The position numbers and the translations under genes were made by a program. A stretch of 5,437 nt of DNA, from assembly GCA_030066475.1 (NCBI GenBank), contig JASJBO010000448.1, forward strand, positions 1-5,437, in the 5' to 3' direction. Shown here piece after piece: positions 1 through 5,258 of this stretch. The notes beneath the pieces were generated by a model. That model did not search any database. It was not told where the DNA came from and saw only the letters and a program-made list of their open reading frames with translations. The stretch is from Myxococcota bacterium. Lineage in GTDB: Bacteria > Myxococcota_A > UBA9160 > PR03. Within the stretch, counting starts at the first letter, position 1; each line of letters begins with the position of its first letter.

Positions 1-13
1 GCCGGCTCCCCCG

Positions 14-3000
14 CTAGCGAAGCCGCGCGCGGCGGCGCGTCCGCAAGGCCGCCCACAGCGGCACCAGCGCGGCGAGCTCGAACCCGAGGCCGCAGAAGAG
101 CGAGCCGCCCGGCGGCGGCGGGGGGGGCGGCGGCTCGCACTCGGTGCCGAGCACCCCCTGGAGCAACAGCGCGTCGATGTTGTTCACCAGGCCGTCGTCG
201 TTGCCGTCGCACTGCGGCGCGCAGCCGGGCCCGCCGCAGGCGAAGCAGCCCGGCACGTCGTCGAACAGGTCCACGTCCTGGTCGTCGATCTCGCCGTCGA
301 GGTCGACGTCGCCGAAGCAGCCGCCGATGCGGCAGAACTCGCTGCAGCCGTCGCCGTTCAGGATGTTGCCGTCGTCGCACTCCTCCAGCGGAGCATTGGT
401 GAGCGGGTCGAGGTCGATCACGCCGTCGCCGCAGGTCTGGAGGTCGCAGACGTCTCCCACGCCGTCCTGGTCCGCGTCGGCCTGGTCGGTGTTGGCGTCG
501 CGCACGCAGTTGTCGAGGGCGTCGGGCACCTCGTCCTGGTCGGCGTCGGTGATCGACACCACCGCGTCGACGTCCGCGCACTCCTCGCCCGGGGCGCAGT
601 CGTCGAAGAACCCGCCGGCCAGCCGGCACGTCGCGCCCGAGGGCCGACAGCTGCCTTCGCCGTCCTCGAACACGCACACCTCGCCGACGCCGCAGTCGCC
701 ACCGCTGGCGCAGGCGTCGCCGCCCGCCGCGGGGTCGACGCAGACGCCCTGCTGAATCGCGATCTGCGAGTTGTTGGCGCCGCCGTCGAAGGGCGGGTTG
801 GAGAGCGGGTCGATGCCGGCGTTGGTCGGGTCCGTGCCGTCCTCGGCCGGCCGCTGCACCGCCGCCACGAGATCGAGCCCATCGCTCTCGATGTTGTAGA
901 TGAAGGACAGCAGGTCCTCCATGTCGCCGTCGTCGTTGAGGTCGCTGCCGTCCAGGACCTCGTCGACCAGGAAGCGCACGCTCTTCGCATCCACCCGGTA
1001 CGGCTGATTGCGGGGACAGACCTCGAAGTCGCACTTGACGGCGGCGGAGCCGGTGTTGATCAGCTCGCCCGTCTCGAGCACGACGATCTGCATCCCGTCG
1101 TCGCAGCAGTCGCCGTCGCCGTTGAGATCGCACTCATCGGACGACTCGCAGCCCGCGGGCAGCTCGGAGCAGGTCTCGGGCTCGACCCGCTCGTTGCAGA
1201 AGTCGCCCTCGCGCGTCCGGAACGCCAGCAGCTCGCTACCGAGCACGAACTCCTCGGCCGGCTGCTCGCGACCCTCGGCGTCCTGGACGGGCACCGGCAC
1301 GGGGGGACTGGCCGAGCTCCAGAGCTTGAGGATCCGGTCGTCCTGGGCGCCGTCGCCGTTGGCGACCTCGTCCTGGGCGACCTCGGGGCTGATGCCGACG
1401 ATCGCGGACTCGGTCGTGTCCACGTCGACCACACCGAGGGCGTCCGCGGCGACGCCGGTGTTGTACGGCGTCGAGGTCGCGCGATCGATGGCGAAGAGGA
1501 CGTCGTCGTCCATGTCCTCGTCGGAGTTGAAGTCCTCGCCCTCGCCGGCCTCCGAGACCAGCGCGAGGACGAGGCGCTCGGACAGGTCGAGGTCGGTCGC
1601 GGCGAGCCCGAGGTTCTGGACGTCGTCCCCGTTCTCCTTCTCGTAGAGCTGCACCACCGCGTCGTCCGAGTCGAGGTCGTCGTTGAGCAGCACGTCCGCA
1701 CCGCCCCCGACGTCGCCCTCGGGCCGCAGGTAGGCAGCGTCGCCGGCCACGACGACGACCTTCTGGGCCGGGTCGAGGTTCAAGACCTCGGGCTCCTCGC
1801 CCCCGATGTCGACCACCTGGAGCACGCTGTCGAAGGTGTCGCCGTCGAGGTTGAGATCGCGCTCCTCGGTCTGCGGCGAGTCCGGGTCGGGCTCGACCAC
1901 GAAGACGTTCTCGCTCGGGTTCAGGAAGGGCCCGAAGTCGGACGCGCTGCTGAAGGTGAACTGGTCCAGGAACGGCAGGTGGGCCAGGGTGTTGATGTCG
2001 AAGGGCTCCTGGTCCGGAACGGCGCCGTTCGCCCGCACCACGAAGCCGCTGCGGCGATCGCGGTAGAAGAGGTCGCCGAGGTCGTTCTCGTCGTCGCCGA
2101 CCAGGTCGGTCGCCTCGCTCGCGAAGGCGAGCAGCCGACCGTCGGGGGTGATCCGTCCCAGCGCGGAGGGCCCGTTCACCTCGCGTCCGCCGAAGCCGAC
2201 GCTCTCCCGCGTGACCTCGCCGGTGATCCGGTCGAACACGAAGACGTCGCTCACGCCGTTGGTGTCGTCGTCGACCAGCTGGGAGCTCTGGCTCGAGAAG
2301 ACCGCGTAGCGACCGTCGGGGCTGAGATCGTTGACCCGCGACGGGCCGTCGTTGAAGACGGAGTCGTTCCTCGGCCGGCTGACGAGGATCGTGAGGGCGT
2401 CCCCGTCCTCGTCGAACTCGCCGTCCCCGTCGGAGTCGCGGTCCCGGAGGTAGACGTCGAGGCAGTCCTCGGGCACGGCCGCGGAGTCGACGCAGCCTCC
2501 CTCGTCGAGATCCGAGAACGCCGCCAGGCTCTCGAAGAGCACGAAGCGCCCGTCGTCCGAGACCACCTCCGCCAGGGCCCCGATCGCGTCGCGGAGCATC
2601 GGGAGCGGCCGCAGCTCTCGCAGCAGCTTGGAGGAGTTCGGCGTCGAGACCGCCGCCTTGCCCACCGCCTCGGGGCCGTTCCCGGTCGGGAGGCTGATGC
2701 GCCGGAGGCTGGTGGCGCCCGGCTCGTCGAAGATCCCGTCGTCGTCCGCGTCCCGGTCGTGGACGTAGACGTCGAGGCCGACCGCGGTCTCGCCCGGCAT
2801 GCAGTCGCCGTTGGTGTCGTCGGGCACCAGCGGGGCGAAGCTGTCGAAGACGACGAAGCGGCCGTCGGCGCTGAGGAAGGGGCGCGTCGACCCCAGCCTG
2901 GCGCCACTGCAGAACAGCTGGGAGGTGTTGCCCTGGTCGTCGACGCTGACGATCGTCGTCTTGATCCCACCGGGCTCGTCGAAGATCCCGTTGCCGTCCG

Positions 3001-5209
3001 CGTCGCGGTCGTGCACGAAGACGTCGCTGGCGAGGTTGAGGTCGAAGGCGTAGAAGCCCGGCGACGGCGACGTGAAGGCGACGTGGCGGCCGTCCGCCGA
3101 GATGTCGGGGCTCTCGGAGCCTCGGACGATGAGACCGGCGACCTGGTTGCCGTCGGAGTCCACGCTGACCCGGACCGTCTCGACCGCACCCGGCTCGTCG
3201 AAGAGCCCGTCCTCGTCGGTGTCGCGGTCGCGCACGAAGACGTCGAGCACGTTGTTGGTGTCCCCGTCCACGAGGTCCGGCGCGCCGCTGTCGAACGCGA
3301 CGTAGCGGCCCGTCTCCGAGTACACGCCGGTCGACGAGTTGCCGGCCGCCGGCTCGTTGTCGGGCCGGAGGCTCGCGACGTCGGTCTGGAGCGGCACGCC
3401 CGACCGCTCGGGCGCCACCAGGAAGAGCTGGCCTTCGGACAGCACGAGCGGCTGGTCGTTGACCACCGGGCTCGGGAGGGCCGCGAGATAGCGGTCGGCG
3501 AGCAGCTCGCCGTGGTCGCCGAGCTGGACGACGCGAGCCAGCGAGTCGACCGCGTCGCGATCCGCGTTCGCGTCCGCGAAGCCCTCGTGGGTCTCGCTCA
3601 ACAGGTAGGCGACGAAGTCGTCCTCCACGGCGACGCCGGGGAACAGGAAGGGCGAGCCGAAGAAGCGCGACACGGCCTGGCCGGGCTCGCCCTCCGGGCC
3701 GAGCGGCTGGGGCGCGCCGTTCTGGGCGCTGGCGAGGGTGACGACGAAGTCGCCGGCGTCGCCGTCCTGGTTTCCGTTGGCGTCGCCCACCTCGTCGAGG
3801 TCCTCGTTCAGGACGAAGGCGAAGATGTCGTCGGTCTCGTTGAGGCCCGAGAGGGGCACGGGCACGCGGGCGAAGAGCTCGAAGTCGCCGACCACGATGG
3901 GGCCGGTCTTCTCGCCCGGCTGCGTAGCCTCCGAGTAGCGGGTCGAGAAGTCGAAGAGCGCCGGGCCGCAGGCGCCGTCGGGGCAGAAGCCGGTCGCGCA
4001 GGGCTGGCCGTCGAGGCTGCCGCCGCGGCAGGTGGCGTCGCCGCAGACGCCGGTGGCGCAGTCGGCGTCCTCGGCGCAGGCCACGTCGGGGAAGTCGACG
4101 CACTGCCGGAAGAGCGCGCTTCGCCGCGCGATCCGGGTGACCGCGCGCACGGCGTCGATCGTGCCCACCAGCGTGCCGTCCTCGGAGTCGTCGGGAATCG
4201 GCGTGAACACCGGCGCCAGCGGGAAGCCGTCGGGCGACAGGGAGCGGACGACGCCGTCCTTCGGGAAGCGCAGGTTCGGACCGCCCGGTTCGGCCGGGAT
4301 CGAGGCGCTGCCCTGGCCGACCCGGGCCACGGGCACCCCGTCGTCCTCGACCAGCACGCGGGCGTAGTCGAAGGGCAGGTAGAGGTTGCCCGCGCTGTCG
4401 CTGGTGAAGCGGAGCTCGGGGTCGGTGGCTTCACACGGGCCGTCCACGGCCGGCGGGTCGTCCTGGCAGAGGCCCGCGTAGTCGTTCGGGATCGGCAGCG
4501 CCGTGAAGTGCGGGAAGGTGGCGTCGATGAAGGCGGTCCCGTCGCGGCAGGTTCCGTCGGCCAGGTAGAACTCGCCGAAGCAGGCCAGCAGCCCGGAGGT
4601 CGCGAAGTCGCCGCGGTCGGCGCAGCGCTGGCTCGCGAGGTCGCCGCAGCGGAGCGGGTCGCCCGCGCGCGTGACGCCGATCCGGGCCGGCCCGCTCAGC
4701 GTCCGGCCGTCGGCGGCGCCGCCGAAGAGCAGGTCGGTGTCCGGGAAGGGGAAGAAGAGCTGGCGACGGCCGTCCTCGTCGAGCCGGATGTCGAGCGCCG
4801 CCGGGACGCAGGCCGCGCGATCGCCGGGCGACGCGCCGCCGAGGTCGCCGTTGCAGGTGGTGAGGTCGATGCCGGTGCAGTCGTCGGCGACGACCACGGC
4901 GTGCTGGGGCGCACCGTCGGGCGGATCGAACAACACGGTCACGACCTGCTCGGCGGGATCGGAGGAGAAGCCCGGCGAGGCGTCGTCGCAGATTCCCGGC
5001 CGGATCGTGACTCCCACGACGTCGCCGGGCGAGGCGAAGGGCGTGTTCGCGGTGCCGAGCGCGCCGCGGAAGTCGCCCTTGGCTCCGGGCAACAGATTGC
5101 AGGACGCCTCGGCGCGAGGCGCGCCGCCGAGGCTGGCCACGGCGATCGCGCACACGAGTAGAAGCAGGCGACCGACGGCAGCCCGGGGGGTCATTCGGGT
5201 CCACTCCAT
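14..5209 (-). CDS. Large secreted multidomain protein with PD40 propeller, Asp-rich repeats and C-terminal anchor (1731 aa)
   Basis: This is the only convincing gene in the window. The product begins with a signal peptide and ends with a hydrophobic/Arg-rich tail, so it is probably exported and held at the cell surface. Order of parts by residue: signal peptide 1-35; unassigned region 37-360; eight-Cys segment 370-414; Asp-rich repeats 1-2 (461-561); six PD40 blades (624-1062); Asp-rich repeats 3-8 (1101-1438); eight-Cys segment 1490-1544; TSP3 repeat 1555-1590; DUF4215 module 1592-1631; dockerin-like loops 1634-1691; Pro linker and sorting tail 1693-1731. The start at 5209 is chosen because GGAGGA lies 11 nt upstream and the signal peptide follows directly. 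A start at 5194 (MTPRAAV, 1726 aa), with GGAG 9 nt upstream, is also possible. The frame stays open up to an ATG at 5419, but those 70 extra residues would bury the signal peptide. No enzyme active site was recognised. A calcium-dependent structural or binding role is inferred from the modules; the partner is unknown. Confidence 0.93.
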   Translation of the reverse strand: MEWTRMTPRAAVGRLLLLVCAIAVASLGGAPRAEASCNLLPGAKGDFRGALGTANTPFASPGDVVGVTIRPGICDDASPGFSSDPAEQVVTVLFDPPDGAPQHAVVVADDCTGIDLTTCNGDLGGASPGDRAACVPAALDIRLDEDGRRQLFFPFPDTDLLFGGAADGRTLSGPARIGVTRAGDPLRCGDLASQRCADRGDFATSGLLACFGEFYLADGTCRDGTAFIDATFPHFTALPIPNDYAGLCQDDPPAVDGPCEATDPELRFTSDSAGNLYLPFDYARVLVEDDGVPVARVGQGSASIPAEPGGPNLRFPKDGVVRSLSPDGFPLAPVFTPIPDDSEDGTLVGTIDAVRAVTRIARRSALFRQCVDFPDVACAEDADCATGVCGDATCRGGSLDGQPCATGFCPDGACGPALFDFSTRYSEATQPGEKTGPIVVGDFELFARVPVPLSGLNETDDIFAFVLNEDLDEVGDANGNQDGDAGDFVVTLASAQNGAPQPLGPEGEPGQAVSRFFGSPFLFPGVAVEDDFVAYLLSETHEGFADANADRDAVDSLARVVQLGDHGELLADRYLAALPSPVVNDQPLVLSEGQLFLVAPERSGVPLQTDVASLRPDNEPAAGNSSTGVYSETGRYVAFDSGAPDLVDGDTNNVLDVFVRDRDTDEDGLFDEPGAVETVRVSVDSDGNQVAGLIVRGSESPDISADGRHVAFTSPSPGFYAFDLNLASDVFVHDRDADGNGIFDEPGGIKTTIVSVDDQGNTSQLFCSGARLGSTRPFLSADGRFVVFDSFAPLVPDDTNGDCMPGETAVGLDVYVHDRDADDDGIFDEPGATSLRRISLPTGNGPEAVGKAAVSTPNSSKLLRELRPLPMLRDAIGALAEVVSDDGRFVLFESLAAFSDLDEGGCVDSAAVPEDCLDVYLRDRDSDGDGEFDEDGDALTILVSRPRNDSVFNDGPSRVNDLSPDGRYAVFSSQSSQLVDDDTNGVSDVFVFDRITGEVTRESVGFGGREVNGPSALGRITPDGRLLAFASEATDLVGDDENDLGDLFYRDRRSGFVVRANGAVPDQEPFDINTLAHLPFLDQFTFSSASDFGPFLNPSENVFVVEPDPDSPQTEERDLNLDGDTFDSVLQVVDIGGEEPEVLNLDPAQKVVVVAGDAAYLRPEGDVGGGADVLLNDDLDSDDAVVQLYEKENGDDVQNLGLAATDLDLSERLVLALVSEAGEGEDFNSDEDMDDDVLFAIDRATSTPYNTGVAADALGVVDVDTTESAIVGISPEVAQDEVANGDGAQDDRILKLWSSASPPVPVPVQDAEGREQPAEEFVLGSELLAFRTREGDFCNERVEPETCSELPAGCESSDECDLNGDGDCCDDGMQIVVLETGELINTGSAAVKCDFEVCPRNQPYRVDAKSVRFLVDEVLDGSDLNDDGDMEDLLSFIYNIESDGLDLVAAVQRPAEDGTDPTNAGIDPLSNPPFDGGANNSQIAIQQGVCVDPAAGGDACASGGDCGVGEVCVFEDGEGSCRPSGATCRLAGGFFDDCAPGEECADVDAVVSITDADQDEVPDALDNCVRDANTDQADADQDGVGDVCDLQTCGDGVIDLDPLTNAPLEECDDGNILNGDGCSEFCRIGGCFGDVDLDGEIDDQDVDLFDDVPGCFACGGPGCAPQCDGNDDGLVNNIDALLLQGVLGTECEPPPPPPPPGGSLFCGLGFELAALVPLWAALRTRRRARLR
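17..133 (-). other. Pro linker and C-terminal sorting/anchor tail (residues 1693-1731)
   Basis: Eight consecutive prolines (1693-1700) are followed by Gly-Gly-Ser (1701-1703), Cys1706 in LFCGLGFEL, a hydrophobic stretch AALVPLWAAL (1713-1722), and a basic end RTRRRARLR (1723-1731). This three-part design (short motif, transmembrane segment, Arg cluster) is that of C-terminal sorting signals such as PEP-CTERM, GlyGly-CTERM (rhombosortase) and MYXO-CTERM. The Gly-Gly-Ser suggests the GlyGly type, the Cys the MYXO type. Neither match is exact, so the class is left open. The processing enzyme is not in the window. Confidence 0.75.
120..127 (+). repeat. Eight-base homopolymeric G tract in the Pro linker codons
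   Basis: A run of eight G on the plus strand (C on the coding strand) lies inside the eight-Pro codon block, within a longer GGC/GGG-rich stretch. Loss or gain of one base would shift the frame just before the anchor tail. In both shifted frames no stop occurs before the window's left end, so the tail would be replaced. Whether such slippage happens is unknown. Confidence 0.8.
137..310 (-). other. Dockerin-like pair of calcium loops (residues 1634-1691)
   Basis: Two EF-hand-like loops are present. The first is DVDLDGEIDDQD (1634-1645) with acidic residues at loop positions 1, 3, 5 and 12 and Gly at 6. The second is DGNDDGLVNNID (1668-1679) with the same layout. Each is followed by a short hydrophobic helix (VDLF; ALLLQGVLG), which is the arrangement of type I dockerin repeats. 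Cysteines at 1655, 1658, 1663 and 1667 sit between the loops, which is not typical of cellulosomal dockerins. No cohesin or glycoside hydrolase is seen in the window, so a general calcium-stabilised spacer role is more likely than cellulosome assembly. Confidence 0.7.
317..436 (-). other. DUF4215 / Myxococcus cysteine-rich repeat module (residues 1592-1631)
   Basis: Residues TCGDGVIDLDP (1592-1602) and EECDDGNILNGDGCSEFC (1609-1626) match the pattern CGDG...EECDDGN...GDGCSxxC of the DUF4215 / Myxococcus Cys-rich disulphide repeat. Cysteines lie at 1593, 1611, 1622, 1626 and 1631. The gap between the CGDG and EECDDGN halves is a little longer than I would expect (it contains DPLTNAP). The module is frequent in large surface proteins of Myxococcota, usually in several copies; here only one is seen. 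Its function is not known beyond a structural role. Confidence 0.85.
440..547 (-). other. Thrombospondin type 3 calcium-binding repeat (residues 1555-1590)
   Basis: The segment DADQDEVPDALDNC (1555-1568) followed by a spacer and DADQDGVGDVCD (1578-1589) matches the TSP3 pattern DxDxDGxxDxxDNC...N..Q.D.D.DGxGDxCD. Cys1568 and Cys1588 are in the expected places for the repeat's disulphides. In known TSP3 repeats the Asp residues bind calcium in an extended, wire-like structure, and bacterial surface proteins often carry them as stalks before an anchor. One Gly of the first half is replaced by Glu1560. Confidence 0.85.
578..742 (-). other. Cys-rich segment 2, eight cysteines (residues 1490-1544)
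   Basis: Eight cysteines lie at 1490, 1500, 1506, 1512, 1521, 1528, 1538 and 1544, with motifs such as CASGGDCGVGEVC and CAPGEEC. This pattern of paired cysteines with Asp, Gly and Glu between them is typical of small disulphide-linked modules in exported proteins of Deltaproteobacteria-like organisms. It links the last Asp-rich repeat to the TSP3 repeat and begins the C-terminal stalk-like part of the protein. No specific family assignment is made. Confidence 0.65.
896..1909 (-). repeat. Asp-rich repeats 3 to 8 (residues 1101-1438)
   Basis: Six copies of the unit seen before the PD40 propeller. Each has a strand ending in an acidic residue, then the loop D-x-N-x-D-G-D-x-x-D, then a hydrophobic strand of the V-L-Q-V type. 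Loops: DLNLDGDTFD (1118-1127), NDDLDSDD (1176-1183, shortened), DFNSDEDMDD (1226-1235), NGDGAQDD (1284-1291), DLNGDGDCCD (1361-1370) and DLNDDGDMED (1423-1432). Preceding strands include LVLALVSE (1213-1220), AIVGISPE (1269-1276) and VRFLVDE (1411-1417). Repeat 7 carries a Cys-rich insertion (Cys at 1338, 1347, 1354 and 1360, then 1368-1369) in front of its loop. Spacing between copies is about 50-85 residues, a size that fits one propeller blade or a similar beta unit. Calcium binding is inferred; the fold is not proven. Confidence 0.7.
2369..2443 (-). repeat. Acidic DxDxDG insert in PD40 blade 4 (within residues 923-947)
   Basis: Fourth and most diverged copy, DRDSDGDGEFDEDG at 923-936, with Asp925, Asp927, Asp929, Gly930, Asp933 and Glu934. 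The Pro of the other copies is replaced by Asp935. It is followed by the blade's last strand ALTILVSRP. Blades 5 and 6 have no such insert and use the short turns DRITGEV and DRRSGFV. Confidence 0.65.
2717..2758 (-). repeat. Acidic DxDxDG insert in PD40 blade 3 (residues 818-831)
   Basis: Third copy of the blade insert, DRDADDDGIFDEPG, with Asp820, Asp822, Asp824, Gly825, Asp828 and Glu829. It follows the strand L-D-V-Y-V-H as in the other blades. Its protein sequence differs from the blade 2 copy by only two residues. Confidence 0.7.
2969..3010 (-). repeat. Acidic DxDxNG insert in PD40 blade 2 (residues 734-747)
   Basis: Same position in the blade as the blade 1 insert, with DRDADGNGIFDEPG: Asp736, Asp738, Asn740, Gly741, Asp744 and Glu745. 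Asn replaces the third Asp, which calcium loops accept. The DNA around it is close to that of the blade 3 copy: 50 of 56 bases match between 2971-3026 and 2719-2774. Confidence 0.7.
3188..3229 (-). repeat. Acidic DxDxDG insert in PD40 blade 1 (residues 661-674)
   Basis: After the D-V-F-V-R strand the blade continues DRDTDEDGLFDEPG, with Asp663, Asp665, Asp667, Gly668, Asp671 and Glu672 spaced as in EF-hand-like calcium loops (DxDxDGxxDE). An ordinary PD40 blade has D-R-x-T-G at this place, as blade 5 does. Calcium binding is inferred from the spacing of the acidic residues. Confidence 0.7.
3527..3829 (-). repeat. Asp-rich repeats 1 and 2 (residues 461-561)
   Basis: Two copies of a unit made of a hydrophobic strand, an acidic turn and an Asp/Asn-rich loop followed by a second strand. 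Copy 1 (461-490) has FAFVLNED, then NQDGDAGD at 480-487. Copy 2 (531-561) has FVAYLLSE, then NADRDAVD at 548-555 and a following strand LARVVQL. The loop pattern N-x-D-x-D-x-x-D is typical of calcium binding. A third strand of the same kind, QLFLVAPE (594-601), follows, but its Asp-rich loop is missing and the PD40 propeller begins soon after. The matching copies 3-8 lie on the other side of that propeller. I know of no family name for this unit. Confidence 0.7.
3968..4102 (-). other. Cys-rich segment 1, eight cysteines (residues 370-414)
   Basis: Eight cysteines fall within 45 residues, at 370, 378, 384, 389, 394, 404, 409 and 414, with Asp/Gly-rich spacing such as CAEDADCATGVCGDATC. An even number of closely spaced cysteines in an exported protein points to a small disulphide-knotted module. 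Motifs of the form C-x5-C-x4-C with D-C-x-x-G-x-C are common in secreted proteins of Myxococcota and relatives. The segment separates the N-terminal region from the Asp-rich repeats and may act as a rigid spacer. It resembles the second segment near the C-terminus in cysteine number but not in exact spacing. Confidence 0.65.
4130..5101 (-). other. Unassigned N-terminal extracellular region (residues 37-360)
   Basis: I do not recognise a family here. The region begins with Cys37 and a Gly/Pro-rich stretch (LLPGAKGDFRGALGTANTPF, 39-58). It then alternates short hydrophobic strands (DVVGVTIRPG 63-72, EQVVTVLFDPP 87-97, HAVVVADDC 103-111) with loops. Cysteines are spaced throughout (37, 74, 111, 119, 134, 188, 196, 210, 221, 248, 259), which suggests disulphides in a folded extracytoplasmic domain. 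The strand pattern would fit a beta-sandwich or beta-propeller-like fold, but that is a guess. A second part (265-350) reads like strands separated by Asp/Gly turns (NLYLPFDYARVLVEDDG, VVRSLSPDG). It directly follows the signal peptide and precedes the first Cys-rich segment. Confidence 0.5.
5105..5209 (-). other. Sec-type signal peptide (residues 1-35)
   Basis: The N-terminus has Arg residues at 5, 9 and 14, then a hydrophobic core LLLLVCAIAVASLGG (residues 15-29), then a polar c-region ending in A-E-A at 33-35. Cleavage by signal peptidase I is most likely after Ala35, leaving Ser36-Cys37 at the mature N-terminus. A lipoprotein site is unlikely because position -3 relative to Cys37 is Glu instead of Leu or another aliphatic residue. 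No twin-Arg motif is present. The peptide places the protein in the Sec export route. Confidence 0.9.
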
Positions 5210-5220
5210 CAGCGGGGGGA

Positions 5221-5226
5221 TCCTCC
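5221..5226 (-). promoter_or_regulatory. Ribosome binding site GGAGGA
   Basis: On the coding strand GGAGGA lies 11 nt before the ATG at 5209. It is a strong Shine-Dalgarno match with a slightly long spacer, and it is the main reason for choosing this start. The alternative ATG at 5194 has a weaker GGAG (5204-5207) 9 nt upstream, inside the coding sequence of the longer form. Confidence 0.7.
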
Positions 5227-5238
5227 GTAAGGGCCGAA

Positions 5239-5258
5239 TGGTAGAGTCCTTTCTACCA
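5239..5258 (-). promoter_or_regulatory. Perfect 7-bp inverted repeat (hairpin or operator) upstream of the start
   Basis: TGGTAGA and TCTACCA form a perfect 7-bp inverted repeat around a 6-nt loop. It ends 12 nt upstream of the GGAGGA site. It is comparatively AT-rich for this window and lies where a 5' leader hairpin or a repressor operator would be. No T run follows on either strand, so it does not look like a terminator. The regulator, if any, is unknown. Confidence 0.45.

Larger units (their letters stand above)
2024..3340 (-). other. Six-blade PD40/TolB-like beta-propeller (residues 624-1062)
   Basis: Six repeated blades are visible, each with the PD40 (WD40-like, TolB-type) signature S-x-D/T-G-R-x-x-x-F-x-S, followed in most by a D-T-N-like turn and then D-V-F-V-x-D-R. 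Blades span residues 624-683, 700-756, 776-840, 879-945, 959-1004 and 1017-1062. Examples are SETGRYVAFDS (631-641), SADGRHVAFTS (704-714), SADGRFVVFDS (780-790), SDDGRFVLFES (884-894), SPDGRYAVFSS (963-973) and TPDGRLLAFAS (1021-1031). Six blades is a usual number for TolB-type propellers, which mostly serve as binding platforms. Blades 1-4 carry additional acidic loops (separate entry). Blades 3 and 4 also have longer insertions, with Cys803 in blade 3 and Cys906/Cys916 in blade 4. Role here is inferred as ligand or polymer binding; the ligand is unknown. Confidence 0.85.

Noticed and set aside
137..310. A cellulosome component reading of the dockerin-like pair
   Set aside because: No cohesin, carbohydrate-binding module or glycoside hydrolase is visible, the loops are separated by extra cysteines, and a membrane anchor follows. 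Dockerin-like calcium loops are common outside cellulosomes.
1236..4103. A 955-codon open frame on the minus strand in another frame
   Set aside because: The product is dominated by Arg, Pro, Gly and Ala with no recognisable motif, and it overlaps the well-supported gene entirely. It is a by-product of GC-rich codon use.
5099..5110. A lipoprotein cleavage site before Cys37
   Set aside because: The residues before the Cys are Glu-Ala-Ser; position -3 is not aliphatic as a lipobox needs. The Ala-Glu-Ala site fits signal peptidase I better.
1979..5161. A 1060-codon open frame on the plus strand, antisense to the main gene
   Set aside because: Its product is a monotone Val/Gly/Arg/Glu/Ala-rich sequence with no domain signature, and it mirrors the Asp-rich codons (GAC/GTC) of the true gene. 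In GC-rich DNA the antisense frame lacks stops by composition. No signal for its expression is seen.
5248..5253. TAGAAA as a -10 promoter element on the coding strand
   Set aside because: It overlaps the hairpin and no -35-like hexamer is found 16-18 nt upstream, where the sequence is GC-rich. The match is too weak to list as a promoter.
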